Of a stretch of 50,827 bases of DNA, positions 17,396 through 26,308 are shown piece by piece. Position numbers and translations under genes: made by a program. The notes beneath the pieces were generated by a model. The model made no database searches, was not told where the DNA came from, and saw only the letters and a program-made list of their open reading frames with translations. The DNA lies in contig JAHENB010000022.1 of assembly GCA_024643345.1 (NCBI GenBank), forward strand, positions 1 through 50,827, given 5' to 3'. The DNA is from Maribacter sp. GTDB lineage: Bacteria > Bacteroidota > Bacteroidia > Flavobacteriales > Flavobacteriaceae. Numbering within the stretch: the first letter of the stretch is position 1; every line of letters begins with the position of its first letter.

Positions 17396-19843
17396 ATGAA
17401 AAAAGTAATCTTACTTTTTGTACTGTTTTGTGTATCCACAACTCAGGCGAATTACGATCCAACGACCAAAGAACTTAAAGAGGGCGTTGTCACCGGTAGG
17501 GTAATCGACCAATCTGAGCTGCCCATGGCCTATGCCGCGATCGTAATCAAATCTCAAGATGGCACTAAAACTATATCTGGGGGCATTACACAAGAAGATG
17601 GTAGTTTTGAACTGAAATCCCTGCCAGAAGAGGCGCTGATCGTAGAGGTACAGTTCATTGGATTTCAAACCTATTCCCAAAAAATTACCATTTCCAAAGA
17701 CCAACGTAAGATAGAACTTGGAGAAATTGTTATGGTAGAACAGGCCAATGAGTTAAGCGGGGTCGAAGTTGTTGGGGAACGAACCACAATAGAACAAAAA
17801 ATAGACCGAAAGGTAATCAACATCGGAAAAGACCTTACCACGGCAGGCGCCACGGCATCCGATATTATGAACAATATTCCCTCAGTAAACGTTGATCAGC
17901 AGACAGGGGAGCTGACCTTGAGGGGAAATGCCAACGTACGGGTCATGGTCGATGGCAAACTATCCAATGTGCCGGTTGCCCAATTATTGCGCCAAATACC
18001 CTCCACCTCCATCAAATCGATCGAACTGATCACCAACCCTTCGGCAAAATATAATCCCGAGGGCATGAGTGGTATTATCAATATCGTCTTGCACAAAAAT
18101 GCCAACATCGGCTTTAATGGCACCCTCAATACCGGCCTGACCGTTGGTCAGGAAGCCAAATTCAACAGTTCAATAGACATGAATTACCGCAACGGGAAAT
18201 TTAATCTGTACGGCAACTTTGGCAATAATATTGGCAAGTATGTCAATGATGGCTTTATTTATAGAGATGTCGAAAACTCAGAGCAGATCTTCGATTTTTT
18301 TGACAACAACAAATCGTACCTATACAAATTGGGGATCGACTTTTTTATAAATGATGGCAATACCGTTTCATTTTTTACCAATCAGAATACGTATGACGGA
18401 AAATTCAAAGGCATCACCAATGTTTTCTACTACGATGATGCCATCCAAAATACCACCCAGTTTTTTAATAGTATCCAGAACAATTCCAGTGAACAATATA
18501 ATTTTGACTACAAGCACCTATTCAAAAAAGAAGGCCATCAGATCGAATTGGAAGTAGACCTTAACCGGTTCACCGATGATGAGGATGCCGATTTCCGATC
18601 TACTGGGGCAACGTTGTTTCCCGATTACATGGATTTCGTGAATACCCGACGCACCCAGTCCATTGCCAATATTGATTATGTAAATCCTTTGGATTCCATT
18701 TCAAAATTGGAAATCGGCTTGGAAAGCAGAAATTTTGAAACCAATGTGGATTATGCCTCTACCGGCCTGTCCTATAACGCGAACGGCATGTTGGTCCCTA
18801 CCGGGAATACCAAATTCGTTTATGGAATGGACATCTATTCGGCCTATGCCACTTTTGGTCAGGACTATAAGAAATGGTCTTATCAGTTGGGGGTTCGGGC
18901 AGAAGACGTTACCGTAAAAGCCGATACCAACAACATCAGCGCCTTCACCGATAAATACACCCGAGTGTATCCCTCTGGATTTTTGACCTACTCCCCCACC
19001 GAAAAGAACCAGTTCCAGTTGAGCTATAGCCGAAGGGTAGATAGGCCGGGGCTGCAACAGGTTAATCCAATCCGGGAATTTTCCACCCCGCTGATCTCGT
19101 CCATCGGAAACCCGAGTTTGGTGCCCCAATTCACCAATTCCTATGAAACGAACTACACAAGAAGATTTGAAAACGGGAGTATTACCACGGGTTTATTCTA
19201 TAGGACGATCAAGGAAGAAATCAACCGAGCGGTTTATGTAGACCGGCTCGATCTGAACAAACTTATACTGTCATATGATAACTTTGAGGATACTTCGGCC
19301 TATGGCTTGGAGATATCCTCTAATTACAAGTTTACCAAATGGTGGAGCATCAATGGCAGTTTCGACATTTATTCCCAGACCCAACGCGGCAGTACCGAGC
19401 GTTTGGAGGGCAGTAATTCCAGCGCATCACTTGATGATATTGTTGTGGAAGAGGTGCAAGTGAAAAACACCGCATGGAATCTTCGATTGAACAATAGCCT
19501 CAAGGCCACCAAAAATTTGACCTTTCAACTGTTCGGATATTATCGGGGAGAAAATCAAAACATTCAATTTTTGGTAAAACCGATGTACTTCTTGAATGCC
19601 GGTGCCAGATACAGTTTTGCCCAGGGCAAGGGTACCTTTAGCCTTAATTTCAACGACGTTTTCAATACCATGCGGTTTGCCTTTAGTGCCGATAGGCCTT
19701 TTGTACAGAACGGACAGTTCAATTGGGAAAGCAGTACCGTTTTTGCGGGATTGTCCTATATGTTCGGAAGCGGAAAAAACAAGGCCGCCCAACGAAAAAG
19801 AAGGGACGACAATACCAAACAAGGAGGTGGCGGTATACTTTAG
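17396..19843 (+). CDS. TonB-dependent-receptor-like outer membrane beta-barrel protein
   Basis: An 815-residue outer-membrane protein. It has a signal peptide (VILLFVLFCVSTTQA), then a carboxypeptidase-like regulatory domain at about 32-115 (GVVTGRVIDQSELPMAYAAI). A plug-like domain at about 125-225 shows IMNNIPSVNVDQQTGEL, GSIEL-type IKSIELITNPSAKYNPEGMS and GIINIVL. A C-terminal barrel of the OMP_b-brl_3 type follows, with the strand-rich FSLNFNDVFNTMRF near the end. Members import or bind unknown ligands; many are not linked to TonB energisation. There is no SusD partner, so a polysaccharide role is not indicated. The tail is very basic and ends in a Gly run. The upstream region has a leader-like structure. 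Confidence 0.9.
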   Translation: MKKVILLFVLFCVSTTQANYDPTTKELKEGVVTGRVIDQSELPMAYAAIVIKSQDGTKTISGGITQEDGSFELKSLPEEALIVEVQFIGFQTYSQKITISKDQRKIELGEIVMVEQANELSGVEVVGERTTIEQKIDRKVINIGKDLTTAGATASDIMNNIPSVNVDQQTGELTLRGNANVRVMVDGKLSNVPVAQLLRQIPSTSIKSIELITNPSAKYNPEGMSGIINIVLHKNANIGFNGTLNTGLTVGQEAKFNSSIDMNYRNGKFNLYGNFGNNIGKYVNDGFIYRDVENSEQIFDFFDNNKSYLYKLGIDFFINDGNTVSFFTNQNTYDGKFKGITNVFYYDDAIQNTTQFFNSIQNNSSEQYNFDYKHLFKKEGHQIELEVDLNRFTDDEDADFRSTGATLFPDYMDFVNTRRTQSIANIDYVNPLDSISKLEIGLESRNFETNVDYASTGLSYNANGMLVPTGNTKFVYGMDIYSAYATFGQDYKKWSYQLGVRAEDVTVKADTNNISAFTDKYTRVYPSGFLTYSPTEKNQFQLSYSRRVDRPGLQQVNPIREFSTPLISSIGNPSLVPQFTNSYETNYTRRFENGSITTGLFYRTIKEEINRAVYVDRLDLNKLILSYDNFEDTSAYGLEISSNYKFTKWWSINGSFDIYSQTQRGSTERLEGSNSSASLDDIVVEEVQVKNTAWNLRLNNSLKATKNLTFQLFGYYRGENQNIQFLVKPMYFLNAGARYSFAQGKGTFSLNFNDVFNTMRFAFSADRPFVQNGQFNWESSTVFAGLSYMFGSGKNKAAQRKRRDDNTKQGGGGIL

Positions 19844-19912
19844 AACGAATTGACCCTGCCGACAAATTGGGGAAATGGGTTGGTATACCCAATTTTAGGC
19901 GGGTCGATTTGA

Positions 19913-19940
19913 AAAGCCCCGATGTTTCCATCGGGGCTTT
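19913..19940. terminator. Bidirectional hairpin between receptor gene and fabH
   Basis: AAAGCCCCGATG (19913-19924) and CATCGGGGCTTT (19929-19940) form a perfect 12-bp stem with a 4-base loop. It separates two convergent genes and probably ends both messages, although the T-runs are short. Confidence 0.75.
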
Positions 19941-19965
19941 GTATTTGAACCGGTATCAATACGTA

Positions 19966-20976
19966 TCACCATCTGATGATAACGCTCCCCCAGGTAAAAC
20001 CACTACCGAAAGCTGCCAAAACCACCAGTTCACCAGATTTTATCTTGCCTTGTTCCCAAGCTTCCGTCAGGGCGATCGGGATAGAGGCAGCAGTGGTATT
20101 GCCATATTTCATAATATTGTTGTAGACCTGATCGTCGCTTAATCCGAATTTCTTCTGAATGAATTGGGAGATGCGCAAATTAGCCTGGTGCGGAATCAGC
20201 ATATCGATATCCGATGGCTGCAGGCCATTGGCAGCAAGGCCTTCCATAATCACTTCACTAAATCGCACTACCGCATTTTTGAAAACAAATTGCCCATTCA
20301 TATAAGGGTAATACGACTCATCGTTCGGGTCGTTATCGGCAATAATATCGGTCACCCATCGCTTGCCCATACCAGGTGCGATCAACGATAATTCCTCGGC
20401 ATGCTGCCCCTCGGAATGCAAATGGGTCGATAAAATCCCTTTGGTGGAATCTTCCTCCCTGCCCAAAACCGCTGCCCCTGCGCCATCTCCAAAAATTACC
20501 GAAACGCCTCTGCCCCTGGTACTCATGTCCAACCCATGAGAATGGAGCTCCGAACCAATGACCAGTACGTTTTTGTACATGCCACTTTTGATATACTGAT
20601 CGGCCACCGAAATCGCATAGACAAATCCAGAACACTGGTTTCTGACATCAAGCGCCCCAACCGTTTTAATACCTAGATCGCGCTGTACCAACACGCCTGG
20701 ACCTGGAAAATAGTAATCCGGACTGAGGGTGGCGAAAACGATGAAATCGATATCATCCTTGTCGATCCCGGCGCGTTCAATGGCGATCTTGGCTGCCTTT
20801 ACGCCCATGGTGGTGGTGGTATTGCCGTCGCCCTTTGATACATGCCTTCTTTCCATGATTCCCGTTCGCTCCTGAATCCATGCATCATTGGTGTCCATCA
20901 CCTTTGAAAGTTCGTCATTGGTGACCACATGTTCGGGAACAAAATAGCCCAAACCTTTGATTTTCGAGTTGTACAT
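19966..20976 (-). CDS. fabH: 3-oxoacyl-ACP synthase III (KAS III)
   Basis: It condenses acetyl-CoA (or a branched acyl-CoA primer) with malonyl-ACP to start fatty acid synthesis. The 336 residues carry the catalytic Cys at C115 in VRNQCSGFVYA, the His in LIPHQANLRI and the Asn in YGNTTAASIPIAL. The GFTWGSVIIRW ending is typical of the family. It stands alone on the minus strand between a convergent receptor gene and the ABC1 kinase gene, with about 100 bases before the latter's stop. It could be a second KAS III paralogue specialised for another acyl chain; sequence alone does not say. Confidence 0.92.
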   Translation of the reverse strand: MYNSKIKGLGYFVPEHVVTNDELSKVMDTNDAWIQERTGIMERRHVSKGDGNTTTTMGVKAAKIAIERAGIDKDDIDFIVFATLSPDYYFPGPGVLVQRDLGIKTVGALDVRNQCSGFVYAISVADQYIKSGMYKNVLVIGSELHSHGLDMSTRGRGVSVIFGDGAGAAVLGREEDSTKGILSTHLHSEGQHAEELSLIAPGMGKRWVTDIIADNDPNDESYYPYMNGQFVFKNAVVRFSEVIMEGLAANGLQPSDIDMLIPHQANLRISQFIQKKFGLSDDQVYNNIMKYGNTTAASIPIALTEAWEQGKIKSGELVVLAAFGSGFTWGSVIIRW

Positions 20977-21073
20977 GTTAATGCGTTTTGATGCCGCTGA
21001 AGGGGCGGTCGATTATAATTGGTATTTACTAAGATAGACAAAAAAAAGCAGCTGCTATTGCAAGCTTTTAACG

Positions 21074-22384
21074 TTAGCGTATATATCGCTGGAAGTGGTT
21101 CACCGCTACCTTTGCCTTAAGATCGTGCAAGAGGTTAAACAGGCCAAAAAAGGTGCGGTTCATATAAATGAAATGCTTTGAACCCCTATTTGCATTCATT
21201 TTTCTGATTTGGTCGTCATTGGCAAAACGTTGCCCAAGATCGGCAATTTGCGACCAAAATTCGTTGGATCCAAAATCGAAACTTTCTTGGTTGAAAGGGG
21301 CCGTGAAAAGGGTCAACATCTCCCGAAACAATTGTTTGAAGAATTTAAGTTCGTCAACTGTGTCGTTATGGTTCAATATTTCCAGTTCATATAATTTCTC
21401 GGTAAAAAGGGTTTCATTGTCGAAGGTCTCTTTTTTGGCCAATTCAAAATATGGGCCATAAAACGCATCGGGAACTTCTTTGATACACCCAAAATCGATA
21501 GCGATCAAACTTCCTTTGGTACTTACCAAAAAATTTCCTGGGTGGGGGTCGGCATGTACTTTCCTTAATCCGTGGATCTGGAACATATAAAAATCCCAAA
21601 GGGTTTGCCCTATCCTGTTGCCCAGCGCTGGTGAAAAATCGGTTTTGGCAAACTCGCTAAGGTGCATGCCCTCCATCCAATCCATAGTAATGATCTTTTC
21701 ACTGGACCATTCTTCATAATACACTGGAAATACCAGGTTTTCAATATGGCCGCACGCTAGTGATATTTCCTTGCTCTGCTCCAATTCAAGATGGTAATTC
21801 GTTTCTTCCATGAGCTTGTGCTCCACTTCCTTAAAATACTTATCAGAGTCTTTGCCCTTAATGTTAAAAAGTTTAAGGGCAATGGGTTTTACCAATGCCA
21901 GGTCACTCCCTATACTTTGTGCCACCCCGGGATATTGAATTTTAACGGCCAGTTGTTTGCCATTTTTGGAAGCCCTATGTACTTGGCCAATGCTGGCCGC
22001 ATTAATCGAATTGCGTTCAAAAGAATCGAACAGCTCTTCCGGATATTTGTTCAAATAGGTTTTAAAAGTCTTTCGCACCAGGGGCGCTGAAAGCGGAGGC
22101 ACGGAAAATTGGGATAGGGAGAATTTTTCCACATAGGCGTTGGGAAGCATGTTTTTTTCCATGCTCAACATTTGCGCCACCTTTAAGGCACTCCCCTTTA
22201 GGGTTTTGAGTCCGTCGTAAATATCCCCGGCATTATCCTCGTTCAGCTCGTCACGGTTCAACTCGGGATTCACCAACTTCTTGCCGTAATACTTTACATA
22301 ATTACCCCCGATCTTGACACCGGTCTTTAGGAGTTTACCGGCGCGTTCAATTTTTCCAGTAGGAATACTGTCGAGGGTCTTCAT
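21074..22384 (-). CDS. ABC1/AarF/UbiB-family atypical kinase
   Basis: A 436-residue member of the ABC1 (UbiB/ADCK) family. The N-terminal extension has the family pattern DGLKTLKGSALKVAQMLSM. The kinase-like core shows ASIGQVHRA, the Lys in AVKIQYPGVA, the catalytic-loop VHADPHPGNFL and IDFGCIKEV. Members influence isoprenoid quinone or lipid metabolism, and their true substrate is uncertain. It follows the TetR gene by 32 bases on the same strand, so the two probably form one operon. Confidence 0.93.
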   Translation of the reverse strand: MKTLDSIPTGKIERAGKLLKTGVKIGGNYVKYYGKKLVNPELNRDELNEDNAGDIYDGLKTLKGSALKVAQMLSMEKNMLPNAYVEKFSLSQFSVPPLSAPLVRKTFKTYLNKYPEELFDSFERNSINAASIGQVHRASKNGKQLAVKIQYPGVAQSIGSDLALVKPIALKLFNIKGKDSDKYFKEVEHKLMEETNYHLELEQSKEISLACGHIENLVFPVYYEEWSSEKIITMDWMEGMHLSEFAKTDFSPALGNRIGQTLWDFYMFQIHGLRKVHADPHPGNFLVSTKGSLIAIDFGCIKEVPDAFYGPYFELAKKETFDNETLFTEKLYELEILNHNDTVDELKFFKQLFREMLTLFTAPFNQESFDFGSNEFWSQIADLGQRFANDDQIRKMNANRGSKHFIYMNRTFFGLFNLLHDLKAKVAVNHFQRYIR

Positions 22385-22416
22385 GATAAGATATTTGCTT
22401 GGATGTCTTCCGGGGA

Positions 22417-23073
22417 TTACATTTTTTCCTTGAAAAGAAACTTGCCGAAGTCGATGATATTGTCCAGAGGTGTATTGTCAAAAATATCAAAGATGGTATT
22501 GATCGATTTTTCAATGGCCATATCGGTCTTTTCAAATCCGGCCGAATCATCATCCATCCAAAACTTTAGAATAAACAACAATTCCAACCAGGCGCCTTCC
22601 GCGAACAAAGCGGGATTGCGTTTACTGATCTTATAGGTCTTTTGGGCATTCCCCTCCTCAATCAATTCTTTGGCGAAACGCTTTATCTGTTTTCGCAAAC
22701 CTGTTAACTCATCCAATTTTCCCAATATCGACTTTTCGTTCTCTAAGGAAAAGAGCACGTAGCTCCGATTCAAGGTCAAAAGCTCAAAAAAAGCATAAAA
22801 AAGTGTGAGCAATTTATCTTTGTTGGTATAGCCCTCATACTCCTTGTTTTTGAACAACAGGTTTTCCGTATTGGTAAAGAATTTGATCCAAATACCCTTG
22901 CGCAGTACAACGAACGAACCAAAAAAACGGTAAAAATCGGCCTCCCCGATTTGGGTTGCTTTACAAAATTTGTAAATCGATTTGGGAACCGCTTCATGTT
23001 CCAAAACATAATCCATATAGGCCGTAATGATTTGGTCTTCGGTAACCTGATTTGTTTTACTCTTTGTAGCCAT
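22417..23073 (-). CDS. TetR-type transcriptional regulator
   Basis: A 218-residue TetR-like protein. The N-terminal helix-turn-helix region (about 12-60) contains VPKSIYKFCKATQIGEADFY followed by RFFGSFVVLRKGIW. The remainder is an all-helical ligand or dimer domain. It lacks the commonest TetR pattern, which suggests a Bacteroidota-specific branch. It lies immediately upstream of the ABC1 kinase gene and likely regulates that operon. A leader of about 240 bases with its own promoter, repeats and hairpin precedes it. Confidence 0.82.
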   Translation of the reverse strand: MATKSKTNQVTEDQIITAYMDYVLEHEAVPKSIYKFCKATQIGEADFYRFFGSFVVLRKGIWIKFFTNTENLLFKNKEYEGYTNKDKLLTLFYAFFELLTLNRSYVLFSLENEKSILGKLDELTGLRKQIKRFAKELIEEGNAQKTYKISKRNPALFAEGAWLELLFILKFWMDDDSAGFEKTDMAIEKSINTIFDIFDNTPLDNIIDFGKFLFKEKM

Positions 23074-23162
23074 GTTATTGTCGTTATTTTTCGTTTACAA
23101 CGTTAAAGATACGCTTCTTGATGCCCCCTATTTGTTAACCAATCGCTAAAGGAATGTCAATT

Positions 23163-23316
23163 TTAACAAAAACGTGCCTCCAGGGGTGGAGACACGTTTT
23201 CAAACAACCTAACCAATAAATAATCAAACGTGATTATGGGTTCAAAATCTTTTTCATAGCAACTTTTCATCCATAACCAAGGCAAAGATAATAATGTTTA
23301 ATCTTTTAAAAGATAA
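23163..23316 (-). ncRNA. Candidate short RNA or attenuated leader upstream of the TetR gene
   Basis: The interval from the estimated start of the minus-strand promoter (23323-23353) to the hairpin and T-run (23163-23200) would give a transcript of about 150 bases. It holds two tiny overlapping frames, MDEKLL (23254-23274) and MKKILNP (23234-23257), that overlap at ATGA. It ends about 90 bases before the TetR start. It may be a small RNA or a terminator-controlled leader of the TetR-ABC1 operon. The coordinates are approximate and nothing here is a named RNA family. Within the wider 23074-23463 gap, a weak second -7-like TATCTTTA lies about 40 bases before the TetR ATG. Confidence 0.35.
23168..23200 (-). 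terminator. Hairpin terminator or attenuator before the TetR gene
   Basis: AAAACGTG and CACGTTTT (23169-23176 and 23193-23200) form a stem extended by CTCC/GGAG after one mismatch. The minus strand continues with five Ts. It stands between the upstream promoter and the TetR start, so it would cut transcripts short unless relieved. Confidence 0.6.
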
Positions 23317-23339
23317 ATTAAACAAAAATATATGTTAAA
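23295..23339. promoter_or_regulatory. TGTTTAA-repeat operator candidate
   Basis: TGTTTAAT at 23295-23302 faces ATTAAACA at 23317-23324 as an inverted repeat, with ATCTTTT/AAAAGAT inside. A further half-site, TGTTAAAC, lies at 23333-23340. Two of the copies flank the -7 element of the minus-strand promoter, the placing expected for a repressor. The binding protein is not identified. Confidence 0.5.
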
Positions 23340-23353
23340 CTTTTTCCATCAAA
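23323..23353 (-). promoter_or_regulatory. Strong minus-strand promoter upstream of the TetR-ABC1 operon
   Basis: The minus strand has TTTG at 23353-23350, a 19-base spacer, and TATTTTTG at 23330-23323. Both elements and the spacing match the Bacteroidota consensus. It lies about 250 bases before the TetR start. Confidence 0.65.
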
Positions 23354-23389
23354 AATTTTGGTGCTGATTCGGGCGGTTAGTAACTATAT

Positions 23390-23405
23390 CTCCAAAAATT
23401 TGGAG
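23390..23405. promoter_or_regulatory. Palindrome upstream of htpG
   Basis: CTCCAAAAATTTGGAG is a perfect 7-bp inverted repeat with a 2-base centre, about 25 bases before the htpG -33 element. It could be an operator for htpG or for the divergent transcript; no binding protein is known. Confidence 0.35.
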
Positions 23406-23428
23406 CAAGCTGCCATTTAAGGTGTCAG

Positions 23429-23462
23429 TTTGTCACTTGATGCCATTATGGTATTTTTTTTG
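23429..23462 (+). promoter_or_regulatory. Candidate htpG promoter with GTCA repeat
   Basis: TTTG at 23429-23432, a 19-base spacer, and TATT followed by a T-run ending in G at 23452-23462 fit the -33/-7 pattern loosely at the -7 end. The -33 element is flanked by the direct repeat GTCAGTTTGTCA (23425-23436), a possible heat-shock control site. Confidence 0.45.
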
Positions 23463-23496
23463 AATGAAAGAAATTGCTAACATAAAATTTAGAACC

Positions 23497-25383
23497 ATGG
23501 CCTCAGGCAAGATTAATGTTTCAGTCGATAATATTTTTCCACTTATTAAAAAGTTCTTGTACAGTGACCACGAAATCTTTCTGCGGGAACTGATTTCCAA
23601 TGCTACCGATGCGACACTTAAATTAAAACATTTGACCTCGATCGGTGAAGCGAAGTTGGATTATGGTAACCCGATCATCGAGGTTAAGGTGGATAAAAAG
23701 GGGAAAAAGCTCCATATCATCGATCAGGGAATCGGAATGACCACTGAAGAAGTAAAAAAATATATCAACGAGATCGCTTTCTCCGGGGCAGAGGAATTTT
23801 TGCACAAATACGAAGATGGCGCCAAGGAAACCGGAATCATCGGGCACTTTGGGCTAGGATTCTATTCTGCCTTCATGGTGTCAAAAAAAGTAGAGATCAT
23901 CACCAAGAGTTATCAAGATGCCCCGGCCGTACATTGGACCTGTGATGGATCCCCGAAATTTACCATTAAAGCTCATACAAAGACCGAGCGCGGTACCGAA
24001 ATTATTTTACACATAGCGGACGATTCCACCGAATTTTTGGAAGATCACCGTATTTCCGAACTCTTGCGAAAGTATAACAAATTTATGCCGATACCGATCA
24101 AATTCGGTACCAAAACGGAGACCTTGCCCAAACCCGAAGGCGCGAAGAAAGAAGATCCTGCCCCGACCCGGGAAGTTGACAATTTCATCAACAACCCCAA
24201 TCCGGCCTGGACCAAACAACCTACGGATCTTAAGGATGAAGATTATAAATCATTTTACAGGGAACTCTATCCGATGCAATTTGAAGAACCCTTGTTCCAT
24301 ATCCATCTCAATGTCGACTATCCGTTTAATTTAACCGGAATTCTGTATTTCCCTAAGTTGACCAAGGACCTCAACATTCAAAAAGACAGGATACAATTAT
24401 ACCAAAACCAGGTCTTTGTAACTGATAATGTGGAGGGTATCGTACCCGAGTTCCTCACTATGTTGCGCGGAGTCATTGATTCTCCAGACATTCCGTTGAA
24501 TGTATCACGATCTTATTTACAAGCCGATGGGGCGGTTAAAAAAATATCGAGCTACATTACGAGAAAGGTCGCCGATAAACTTCAATCGCTGTTCAAAAGT
24601 AACCGTGAAGATTTTGAGAAGAAATGGAACGATATCAAAATCGTTATTGAATACGGTATGCTTTCGGAAGATAAATTTTTCGAAAAAGCCGACAAGTTCG
24701 CGCTTTACCCTACCGTGGATGGCAAGTATTATACCTTTGAAGAACTGGAGGAGAAGATAAAGGGTTCGCAAACCGATAAAGATGGAAAATTGGTGGTGCT
24801 TTACGCTTCCGACAAGGAGGCCCAGCACAGTTATATCGAAGCGGCCAAAGCTAAGGGGTATGAAGTATTATTGATGGACTCCCCGATAGTGGGCCATTTG
24901 ATACAGAAATTGGAACAGAGCAAAGATAAATTATCATTTGCCCGTGTTGATGCCGATCCAATTGACAAGCTCATCCAAAAAGAGGAGACCCAAATCTCCA
25001 AACTTTCGGACGAAGAAAAGGAAAAATTAAAAACGTTTTTGGAAAAGACCATTGGCAATGAAGGCTATACCGTTCAATTGGAAGCCATGGATAGCGCTGC
25101 CTCACCCTTTATCGTTACAGAACCCGAATTCATGAGAAGGATGAAAGAAATGCAACAAACCGGTGGCGGTGGGATGTTCGGCATGGGCAATATGCCCGAA
25201 ATGTACAACTTGATCGTGAACACCAACCATGAACTGGTCGGTGAAATCCTCAATACAAAAACCGAGAAGAAAAGGGAACGTTTGATCAACCAGTCCATCG
25301 ATTTGGCGCGACTTTCAAAAGGGCTGCTGAAAGGAAAGGAATTGACCGAATTTATCAAACGCAGCTATGAAATGGTGAAGTAA
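23497..25383 (+). CDS. htpG: Molecular chaperone HtpG (Hsp90)
   Basis: The bacterial Hsp90, an ATP-dependent cytoplasmic chaperone. With the start at 23497 it has 628 residues. The N-terminal ATPase domain shows FLRELISNATDATLKLKH, IIDQGIGMT and GHFGLGFYSAFMVSKK. The middle domain contains the catalytic-loop region NVSRSYLQADGAVKKISSYI. A C-terminal dimer domain follows. I prefer the ATG at 23497 over one at 23464, because known flavobacterial HtpG proteins begin close to MASGKINVSVDNIFPLIKK. The upstream region has a promoter, GTCA repeats and a palindrome. Confidence 0.97.
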   Translation: MASGKINVSVDNIFPLIKKFLYSDHEIFLRELISNATDATLKLKHLTSIGEAKLDYGNPIIEVKVDKKGKKLHIIDQGIGMTTEEVKKYINEIAFSGAEEFLHKYEDGAKETGIIGHFGLGFYSAFMVSKKVEIITKSYQDAPAVHWTCDGSPKFTIKAHTKTERGTEIILHIADDSTEFLEDHRISELLRKYNKFMPIPIKFGTKTETLPKPEGAKKEDPAPTREVDNFINNPNPAWTKQPTDLKDEDYKSFYRELYPMQFEEPLFHIHLNVDYPFNLTGILYFPKLTKDLNIQKDRIQLYQNQVFVTDNVEGIVPEFLTMLRGVIDSPDIPLNVSRSYLQADGAVKKISSYITRKVADKLQSLFKSNREDFEKKWNDIKIVIEYGMLSEDKFFEKADKFALYPTVDGKYYTFEELEEKIKGSQTDKDGKLVVLYASDKEAQHSYIEAAKAKGYEVLLMDSPIVGHLIQKLEQSKDKLSFARVDADPIDKLIQKEETQISKLSDEEKEKLKTFLEKTIGNEGYTVQLEAMDSAASPFIVTEPEFMRRMKEMQQTGGGGMFGMGNMPEMYNLIVNTNHELVGEILNTKTEKKRERLINQSIDLARLSKGLLKGKELTEFIKRSYEMVK

Positions 25384-25439
25384 GCCGATCGTCAGTTCAA
25401 TTTAACTCGGTTACACTTATTCTTTCACGGTAAAGATTG

Positions 25440-25473
25440 AAAATGCCGCTTCCTTTTTTGGAGCGGCATTTTT
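25440..25473. terminator. Bidirectional terminator between htpG and the inositol oxygenase gene
   Basis: AAAATGCCGCT (25440-25450) and AGCGGCATTTT (25462-25472) form a perfect 11-bp stem with T-runs on both strands. It separates two convergent genes. Confidence 0.85.
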
Positions 25474-25496
25474 ATTTTCGGTAGGGATGGGGCAAC

Positions 25497-26306
25497 TCAC
25501 CAATAAATGGGACCGCTGCCGAGATATTTCTCAGCAATGGGTTGGTAATACGCCCTGACATCCTCTAACTCATATATTTTTTGGCTCTTGGTGTACAGGT
25601 CGTAACGATTGAAGTCGCGTATGGTTTCCAAATAGGCTTGGTCTTTTTTATTGAGCAAATCGGTATAACTGCCACCGGTATGCCAAGGGTAGAACGAATG
25701 GTACCGTATCATGGTCATGGCCTCTTCGGGCAGTCTGTTTTCCTTATGGTTCGACAGTACCTGATATAAATATTCATCATGGCCCCAAGCCAGGTTCAGC
25801 TTATCAAGGCCACATCCCTTCTCATAGATTCCCAAAGTCGTATTGTAAGATGAATTATGCATATCGGGATTCAACGTATTGAATTCGGGATAGACACAGG
25901 TATCGGGCAGCGCGCATCCCACGACAAAGACATCGCCGACCATACCCCATTGCTCGGCCTGGCTGGTGCCATCCTCGTCGCTGCCCCAAAGAAACATCAC
26001 CTTGCCCAAATCGTGGATGAGACCGGTCAATTGCATCCAATCGGGCCTCCCGTCTCCTCGGATTGCCTCGGCACTTTGTATCAGGTGCTGCACATTGGGA
26101 AGATCAAGGTCTGGATCGCTTACATCGATCAGGCTGTTCAGATGTTCCATCGCCTCCCAAAGCGGCATGGGCTTATCGAAGGTCAAATATTTCTTTTGCA
26201 TGCTTTGCACATAACCCAATGTCTGGTTCTGACGCATTTTACGGTAATGTTCACGCACCGCAGCCGTGATATCCGAATGATCATAATTTCTAAAAGTCTT
26301 CTCCAT
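25497..26306 (-). CDS. Myo-inositol oxygenase (MIOX family)
   Basis: A non-haem di-iron oxygenase that cleaves myo-inositol to D-glucuronate with oxygen. The 269 residues from the ATG at 26306 carry all six expected iron ligands: H74 (QHLIQSAEAIR), H98 and D99 (LIHDLGK), H176 (WGHDEYL), H203 (RYHSFYPWH) and D236 (NRYDLY). A frame extends 27 codons further upstream but overlaps the neighbouring transporter gene, so I prefer 26306. It starts two bases past the transporter stop and is in the same operon. MIOX is mainly known from eukaryotes, with scattered bacterial members including Bacteroidota. Confidence 0.93.
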   Translation of the reverse strand: MEKTFRNYDHSDITAAVREHYRKMRQNQTLGYVQSMQKKYLTFDKPMPLWEAMEHLNSLIDVSDPDLDLPNVQHLIQSAEAIRGDGRPDWMQLTGLIHDLGKVMFLWGSDEDGTSQAEQWGMVGDVFVVGCALPDTCVYPEFNTLNPDMHNSSYNTTLGIYEKGCGLDKLNLAWGHDEYLYQVLSNHKENRLPEEAMTMIRYHSFYPWHTGGSYTDLLNKKDQAYLETIRDFNRYDLYTKSQKIYELEDVRAYYQPIAEKYLGSGPIYW

Positions 26307-26308
26307 AA

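Noticed and set aside
19723-20142. A 139-codon plus-strand ORF across the receptor gene end and fabH
   Set aside because: It spans the terminator hairpin and the ends of two convergent real genes in another frame; it is a shadow frame.
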